64,000 bases of DNA from an uncultured Oscillospiraceae bacterium (GTDB taxonomy: Bacteria > Bacillota > Clostridia > Oscillospirales > Acutalibacteraceae): positions 62,001 through 126,000 of the forward strand of contig UQOE01000001.1 of the NCBI GenBank assembly GCA_900542575.1. The letters are read 5' to 3'. Made by a program: the position numbers and the translations under genes. The first letter of the stretch is position 1. Each line of letters begins with the position of its first letter. The notes beneath the pieces are model-generated. The model saw nothing but the letters and a program-made list of their open reading frames with translations. It was not told the DNA's origin and made no database searches. Positions 59,615-64,000 of this stretch are shown in pieces.

Positions 59615-61033
59615 TCAGCCGATGGCGCCCTTCATCTCAAGGCGGATCAGATTATTCATTTCAACGGCGTACTCGAGCGGCAGCTCTTTGGAGACGCTGT
59701 CGGCAAAGCCGCTGACGATCATGGCACGTGCATCCTCTTCACTGATGCCGCGGGACATGAGATAGAAGATGGCCTCGTCACTGATACGGCCGATCTTTGC
59801 CTCGTGTCCGACGTCGGCGTCCTGCGTACGCACGTCGATGGACGGGATGGTATCGGAGCGGGACTGCTCATCCAGCATCAGCGAGGTACAGCCGACGGTG
59901 GATTTTGCGCCCTTTGCCTTGTTGTTGATGACAACGGCAGTCCGCGTCGTGCTGACGCCGCCGCTCTTGGAGATGGAACGCGTGTTGACCGAAGAAGTGG
60001 TGTTCGGTCCGTTGTGGACCACCTTCATACCGGTGTCCAGGTCCTGCGTAGCGCCGGCAAACGTAATGCCGGTATACTCCATCTTCGAGCCCTCGCCCTG
60101 GAGAATGGTCATCGGGTACAGATAGGAGACATGGGACCCGAACGAGCCGGATACCCACTCCATAATGCCGCCGTCGTCCACCAGTGCACGCTTCGTATTG
60201 AGGTTGTACATGTTCTTGGACCAGTTCTCAATGGTACTGTAGCGCAGTTTGGCATTTTTGCCGACAAACAGCTCTACGCAGCCCGCATGAAGGTTGGCCA
60301 CGTTATATTTGGGTGCGGAACATCCTTCAATAAAGTGGAGGTTGGCGCCCTCATCTACTATAATTAAAGTGTGTTCAAACTGTCCGGCTCCCGGCGCATT
60401 CAGACGGAAGTAGGACTGAAGCGGAATTTCGACCGTAACCCCTGGCGGGACATAGACGAACGAACCGCCGGACCAGACGGCACCGTGCAGCGCTGCGAAC
60501 TTGTGGTCCGTAGGCGGAACCAGTTTCATGAAATGAGACTGAATCATATCTGCATATGGGCCGTGCATAGCGCTCTCAAGGTCAGTATAGACGACGCCCT
60601 GTGCGGCAACTTCCGCCTTGACGTTGTGGTAAACCAGCTCGGAGTCGTACTGTGCGCCGACGCCGGCGAGCGACTTCCGCTCCGCCTCCGGAATGCCGAG
60701 GCGCTCAAAGGTATTTTTGATGTCCTCCGGTACGTCTTCCCATTTTGCAGACATTTTTGTCTTCGGCTTGACGTAGGTGACAATGTTGTTCATGTCGAGT
60801 CCGTCGATGGAGGGGCCCCAGTTCGGAACCTCGAGTTTGTTGTAGATTTCAAGGGACTTAAGACGGAACTGATGCATCCACTCCGGGTCGTTTTTCTCTT
60901 TGGAAATCTGGTCGACAATTTCCGGCGTCAGGCCGTTGTCAACCCGGTAGAAATCCTGCTCCCGTTCCTCATCTTTGAAATCGTAGAGGTCGCGCGGGAC
61001 ATCATCGACATAGGTCTTTTCTTTGCTAGCCAT
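59615..61033 (-). CDS. sufB: Fe-S assembly scaffold subunit SufB
   Basis: SufB is the main scaffold of the SufBC2D complex, where the cluster is built. The 472-aa protein has FVYVPPGVTVEIPLQSYFRL, the cysteine-bearing HFIEGCSAPKY, and SVTEDR-like and C-terminal DVGHEAKIGRISDEAIFYLM regions. Length and motifs are standard. It follows sufC by 12 bp. Confidence 0.97.
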   Translation of the reverse strand: MASKEKTYVDDVPRDLYDFKDEEREQDFYRVDNGLTPEIVDQISKEKNDPEWMHQFRLKSLEIYNKLEVPNWGPSIDGLDMNNIVTYVKPKTKMSAKWEDVPEDIKNTFERLGIPEAERKSLAGVGAQYDSELVYHNVKAEVAAQGVVYTDLESAMHGPYADMIQSHFMKLVPPTDHKFAALHGAVWSGGSFVYVPPGVTVEIPLQSYFRLNAPGAGQFEHTLIIVDEGANLHFIEGCSAPKYNVANLHAGCVELFVGKNAKLRYSTIENWSKNMYNLNTKRALVDDGGIMEWVSGSFGSHVSYLYPMTILQGEGSKMEYTGITFAGATQDLDTGMKVVHNGPNTTSSVNTRSISKSGGVSTTRTAVVINNKAKGAKSTVGCTSLMLDEQSRSDTIPSIDVRTQDADVGHEAKIGRISDEAIFYLMSRGISEEDARAMIVSGFADSVSKELPLEYAVEMNNLIRLEMKGAIG

Positions 61034-61045
61034 GTTGATTTCCCC

Positions 61046-61795
61046 TTACTTCTCTTCGATATATTTTTCGAATCCGTTCTCATTGATGTCGTCAACCAGT
61101 GTGCCGTCACCTGTATGGATAATTTTGCCATCCACAAGTACATGCGTATAGTCGACATTCAGAGACTCCAGAATGCGGGTGCTGTGTGTGATGATAAGCA
61201 GCGCGCCGTCGGTGGTCTTCTGGAACTCCTCTACGCCCTTCGATACCGTACGGACTGCGTCGACGTCGAGGCCGGAGTCCGTCTCGTCCAGGATGGCGAG
61301 TTTGGGCTTGAGCATAAGAAGCTGAAGAATTTCGGACTTCTTTTTCTCGCCGCCGGAGAAACCGACATTTAAGTCACGGTCTGCATAGGAGTCATCCATC
61401 TGCAGAACCTGCATTTCCTTTTTAATAGATTTGCGGAAGTCCCAAAGACGGACCCGTTTTCCAGTTCGCTGCTCCAGAGAACTGCGGATAAAATTGGAAA
61501 GAGAGATACCCGGAACCTCCAGAGGGTTCTGGAACGACATGAACAGACCGTCTTTTGCGCGGGCGTCTGTGCTCTCCTCGAGAAGATTTTTTCCGTCAAA
61601 GAGGATTTCCCCTCCGGTAACTTCGTAGACCGGATTTCCCATGATGGCGTTGCCCAGGGTCGATTTACCGGCACCGTTCGGTCCCATAATAACGTGGGTC
61701 TCACCGGCGGAGACATCCAGGTTGAGTCCGTGCAGGATTTCCTTTTCGCCGACTTTGACCGTCAGGTTTTTCACCTGTAACAATGGCTCTGACAT
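61046..61795 (-). CDS. sufC: Fe-S assembly ATPase SufC
   Basis: SufC is the ABC-type ATPase of the SufBCD complex. The 249-aa protein has Walker A MGPNGAGKSTLGNAIMG, the signature NVGFSGGEKKKSEILQ, and Walker B LAILDETDSGLDVDAV. It is the first gene of sufC-sufB-sufD-sufS-sufU, the Firmicute order. TCGGAGGG precedes its ATG. Confidence 0.97.
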   Translation of the reverse strand: MSEPLLQVKNLTVKVGEKEILHGLNLDVSAGETHVIMGPNGAGKSTLGNAIMGNPVYEVTGGEILFDGKNLLEESTDARAKDGLFMSFQNPLEVPGISLSNFIRSSLEQRTGKRVRLWDFRKSIKKEMQVLQMDDSYADRDLNVGFSGGEKKKSEILQLLMLKPKLAILDETDSGLDVDAVRTVSKGVEEFQKTTDGALLIITHSTRILESLNVDYTHVLVDGKIIHTGDGTLVDDINENGFEKYIEEK

Positions 61796-61830
61796 AATTA
61801 AGCCCTCCGAATAGAATCAAATTTCATTTG

Positions 61831-61893
61831 CCTACTAACTTTGTAGGTCTTTAACACGACACCTAGTATATCGGATTTCCTGCACCATTGCAA
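61831..61893 (-). promoter_or_regulatory. suf operon promoter with downstream inverted repeat
   Basis: TTGCAA (61888-61893) and TATACT (61865-61870) are spaced 17 bp apart on the minus strand. Just downstream, CCTAC and GTAGG (61831-61847) face each other across 7 bp, a possible regulator site in the 5' leader. Confidence 0.65.
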
Positions 61894-61968
61894 CCGGCTT
61901 TTTTCCGCATTCCGGCGGATTCCATAAATTGTAGGAAAAAGAAACTGTTCTGAAAACTCCACGAATCC

Positions 61969-61980
61969 GAACAGCTGTTC
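61969..61980. promoter_or_regulatory. 12-bp palindrome upstream of the GPH symporter gene
   Basis: GAACAGCTGTTC is a perfect palindrome 54 bp before the symporter start codon. It may be an operator for a sugar-responsive regulator. No clear -35/-10 pair was found for this gene. Confidence 0.4.
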
Positions 61981-62034
61981 ATGGTTTCATTACAAGTGTG
62001 AACAAACAATGAATCCATGAAAGGAGCAGTCTCT

Positions 62035-63516
62035 ATGGCGCACAGCAAAAGCAAGTCCCCTTCTGTCTGGAGATCCCACCTGTCCTGGAAAGAGATCCTC
62101 GGCTATTCCTTCGGACTCTTCGGATTTCAGATGCTCTACGGACTTCTGAATTCCTACCAGGCCGAATTCGCCAGTTCCATTCTGGGAGCCAACATGGCGC
62201 TGATCGGCATGTTCATCCTTATCACGCGTATCCTCTCCGCTCTCTTTGACCCCGTCGTCGGGCGATGGATGGACCATTCAAAGAGCAGATTTGGAAAATT
62301 TCGCTCCATGATTCTATACTCCCTTGCACCTCTTCTGATTACCACGATCCTCATTTTCACAGATGTGCCGTGGAAGAACAGCCGGGGCGGGACTCTGGTC
62401 TGGCTGTTCGTCATCTATCTGCTGTGGGCGCTTGCATTTACCATGGGGGATGTTCCCTCCCAGGGCATTGCATCGGTTCTGACGCCGGACCCGCGGGAGC
62501 GCACAAATGTCGTCTCCATCTCCAATACGTTTAAGCAGATCGGCATGGAAGCATGTTCAGTTTTCGTTCCGATTGCCTGCCTGATTATTCCCGGCGGATC
62601 CCGCGTCCTCGTCAAGCAGGGTGAGACCGATACCCCGATGGTCTCCGGTGAATATTTCACATCTGCTGTCATCATTGCTGTCGTCGGCTGCATTCTGTTT
62701 GCTCTGATTCCGCTCTGGAACAAAGAGCGTGTCCCGTACCAGCCGGGACAGACCTATACCGTCCGTGAGATGTTCTCCGCGCTCCGCAAGAACAAACCGC
62801 TGATGCTTGTCATTCTCTCCTACCTCCTGGGATTTGCCCGTCAGGTCCAGATGACCATTCAGGTCCAGGCCTCCAATGCAATCGTCGGTTCCCAGAACCT
62901 GGTCGTCGTCCTCGGGATCGCCACCGGAGCCGGATCCATGATCAGCATGATCATCATCCCCTTCCTGGTCAAAAAATGGGGTGAAAAGAAAGTCGGCATT
63001 GCGATGGCTTTCTACGGCTTTGTCGCCAACATGCTCTCCTTTGTATTCGGGCATCTCTGGTTTACCCATATTCACAGCATCTCATTCACCGTACTTTTCT
63101 ACCTGTTCATGTTCTTCGTTGGACTGTACTCCAGTTCCTTTACCATCCTTCCGATGATCATGACTGCAGACACCATCGACTACTACGAGTACAAAACAGG
63201 TGAGCGCATGGAAGGTGCTTCCTATGCCATGCTGACTCTGACCATTAAAGTGGTACTGGCTCTCTGCACCGCTGTTGGTCTTCTGTTCGTCAACCTCTCC
63301 GGATACTCTGAGACGGTCGCCGCCATTGCAGCCGGCCGGGCAACGGGCTTCTCGGTTCATACCAAAGATATCATCTTTGTCGCGTATCGAATCATTCCGG
63401 GGCTCTCCTGTATTCTGGCAGCCATTCCGCTCTTCAAATATGAGATCACCCCAGAAAAGAAAAAAGAAATGGCCGCGTTCCTGGAAAAGAAGCGCAGCGC
63501 TGTAAAGGAGGCATAA
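62035..63516 (+). CDS. GPH-family (glycoside-pentoside-hexuronide) cation symporter
   Basis: The 493-aa membrane protein has about twelve hydrophobic segments and the family look of MelB/GusB transporters: FDPVVGRWMDHSKSRFGKFRSMI after the second helix pair (in part: DPVVGRWMDHSKSRFGKFR) and ADTIDYYEYKTGERMEG in the C-terminal half. It would import a sugar or glycoside with a cation. ATG 62035 follows AAGGAG. No glycosidase is adjacent, so the substrate is unknown. It is followed after 4 bp by a small membrane protein gene. Confidence 0.9.
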   Translation: MAHSKSKSPSVWRSHLSWKEILGYSFGLFGFQMLYGLLNSYQAEFASSILGANMALIGMFILITRILSALFDPVVGRWMDHSKSRFGKFRSMILYSLAPLLITTILIFTDVPWKNSRGGTLVWLFVIYLLWALAFTMGDVPSQGIASVLTPDPRERTNVVSISNTFKQIGMEACSVFVPIACLIIPGGSRVLVKQGETDTPMVSGEYFTSAVIIAVVGCILFALIPLWNKERVPYQPGQTYTVREMFSALRKNKPLMLVILSYLLGFARQVQMTIQVQASNAIVGSQNLVVVLGIATGAGSMISMIIIPFLVKKWGEKKVGIAMAFYGFVANMLSFVFGHLWFTHIHSISFTVLFYLFMFFVGLYSSSFTILPMIMTADTIDYYEYKTGERMEGASYAMLTLTIKVVLALCTAVGLLFVNLSGYSETVAAIAAGRATGFSVHTKDIIFVAYRIIPGLSCILAAIPLFKYEITPEKKKEMAAFLEKKRSAVKEA

Positions 63517-63520
63517 TAAT

Positions 63521-63856
63521 ATGGCCGCTCAATTCAATCAACTTCAAGAATCCTCCGTTGTAGAAGACATCCATAAATCCTGGAACGAAAAGAAAACCTT
63601 CCAGCAGAGAGTCTCCTGCGGAACCGGCGTCAGGCTGTTCATCGTCTCTGTCATCATTCTTCTGATGGCCATCCTGATCTACGCCGAAATGCCGTATCTC
63701 ATCTTTCTCCACTCGTGTGACAAAACCGTCGACGGGTTCAAAGGTACCGACGGCGGGAAAAATTCACTGGTCAAAGCGGGCAACGCCGTTTTCCAGGACC
63801 CGGTCGTCCCATCGCAGGCCGCCTACGATGCAAATATCGAGCCGGCAGCCAAATAA
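63521..63856 (+). CDS. Small one-helix membrane protein, unknown, co-transcribed with the symporter
   Basis: The 111-aa protein has a polar N-terminus (about 35 residues), one strong membrane helix (LFIVSVIILLMAILIYAEM) and a C-terminal tail with one cysteine (FLHSCDKTVDGFKG). A very good AAAGGAGG ribosome site lies seven bases upstream, and the gene starts 4 bp after the symporter stop. No family is recognised. It could be an accessory subunit or stabiliser of the transporter, which is inferred from position only. Confidence 0.75.
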   Translation: MAAQFNQLQESSVVEDIHKSWNEKKTFQQRVSCGTGVRLFIVSVIILLMAILIYAEMPYLIFLHSCDKTVDGFKGTDGGKNSLVKAGNAVFQDPVVPSQAAYDANIEPAAK

Positions 63857-63870
63857 GAGAAAAGCAAAAG

Positions 63871-63912
63871 GGCGTGCTGCAGAAACACAGTTTCTGCAGC
63901 ACGCCTTTCTTT
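63871..63912 (+). terminator. Terminator after the symporter operon
   Basis: A 16-bp perfect stem starting GGCGTGCTGCAG with a 3-base loop runs into TTTCTTT. Confidence 0.95.
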
Positions 63913-63923
63913 GAGCTGTGCAT

Positions 63924-63968
63924 AAAAAGACCGGCGTCAACCCTTTCGGGCGGATCGTCGGTCTTTTT
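63924..63968. terminator. Second, bidirectional terminator at the right edge
   Basis: AAAAAGACCG pairs with CGGTCTTTTT, with inner pairing. It probably serves a gene converging from beyond the window. Bases 63969-64000 show no feature that I can support. Confidence 0.75.
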
Positions 63969-64000
63969 CGCGGATCTCTGCTGTCAGGCGAGCTCTGCTC

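Overview
The window comes from a moderately GC-rich low-G+C-lineage Gram-positive bacterium, most likely a Clostridia-type Firmicute. The signs are a leucine T-box leader, an ECF transporter module, a SufCBDSU iron-sulfur operon, a CarD-family regulator, a GlpA/GlpB/DUF1667 trio, TTG and GTG starts with strong GGAGG-type ribosome sites, and many intrinsic terminators. No rRNA, insertion sequence, integrase or prophage gene was seen. The genus cannot be fixed from the sequence alone.

Left part (1-7030, minus strand): one head-to-tail run, ruvC-ruvA-ruvB-glmM-methyltransferase-ecfA1-ecfA2-ecfT. It is read from a promoter at 7002-7030, and ecfT runs off the left edge.

CRISPR island (about 7034-18760, minus strand): a complete type I-E locus, cas3-cas8e-cse2-cas7e-cas5e-cas6e-cas1-cas2. 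cas2 is fused to a DEDDh exonuclease. An 87-bp leader and an array of 31 repeats plus one decayed terminal repeat follow. All genes and the array are read leftward. The island is visibly more AT-rich than its flanks. The array has an exact 61-bp period. The base next to the repeat is a purine on the plus strand in 30 of 31 units, which reads as an imported PAM base.

Middle part: a MoxR-type AAA+ ATPase/VWA-protein pair (18808-21857), then a lipid-related divergon (21940-26056). In the divergon a flavoprotein closely resembling polyenoic fatty acid isomerase faces an operon of a compact acyl-activating enzyme, a dedicated acyl carrier protein and an acyl-ACP thioesterase. The intergenic region holds a perfect inverted repeat and a striking predicted RNA fold. 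This divergon is my best candidate for an undescribed system. A lipoprotein gene and the complete branched-chain amino acid set follow: leuA-ilvB-ilvN under a Leu T-box, and ilvC-ilvD-leuC-leuD-leuB under its own promoter.

Right part: a TetR regulator and the glpA/glpB/DUF1667-like operon, an atypical FtsH, a CarD-like regulator with a leader terminator, divergent pyrG and gdhA-asnA, a GH13 glucosidase, a lipase, LemA-DUF2207, a PLP enzyme, a YdcZ-type transporter, tRNA-Val(GAC), the suf operon, and a GPH-family symporter with a small one-helix membrane protein.
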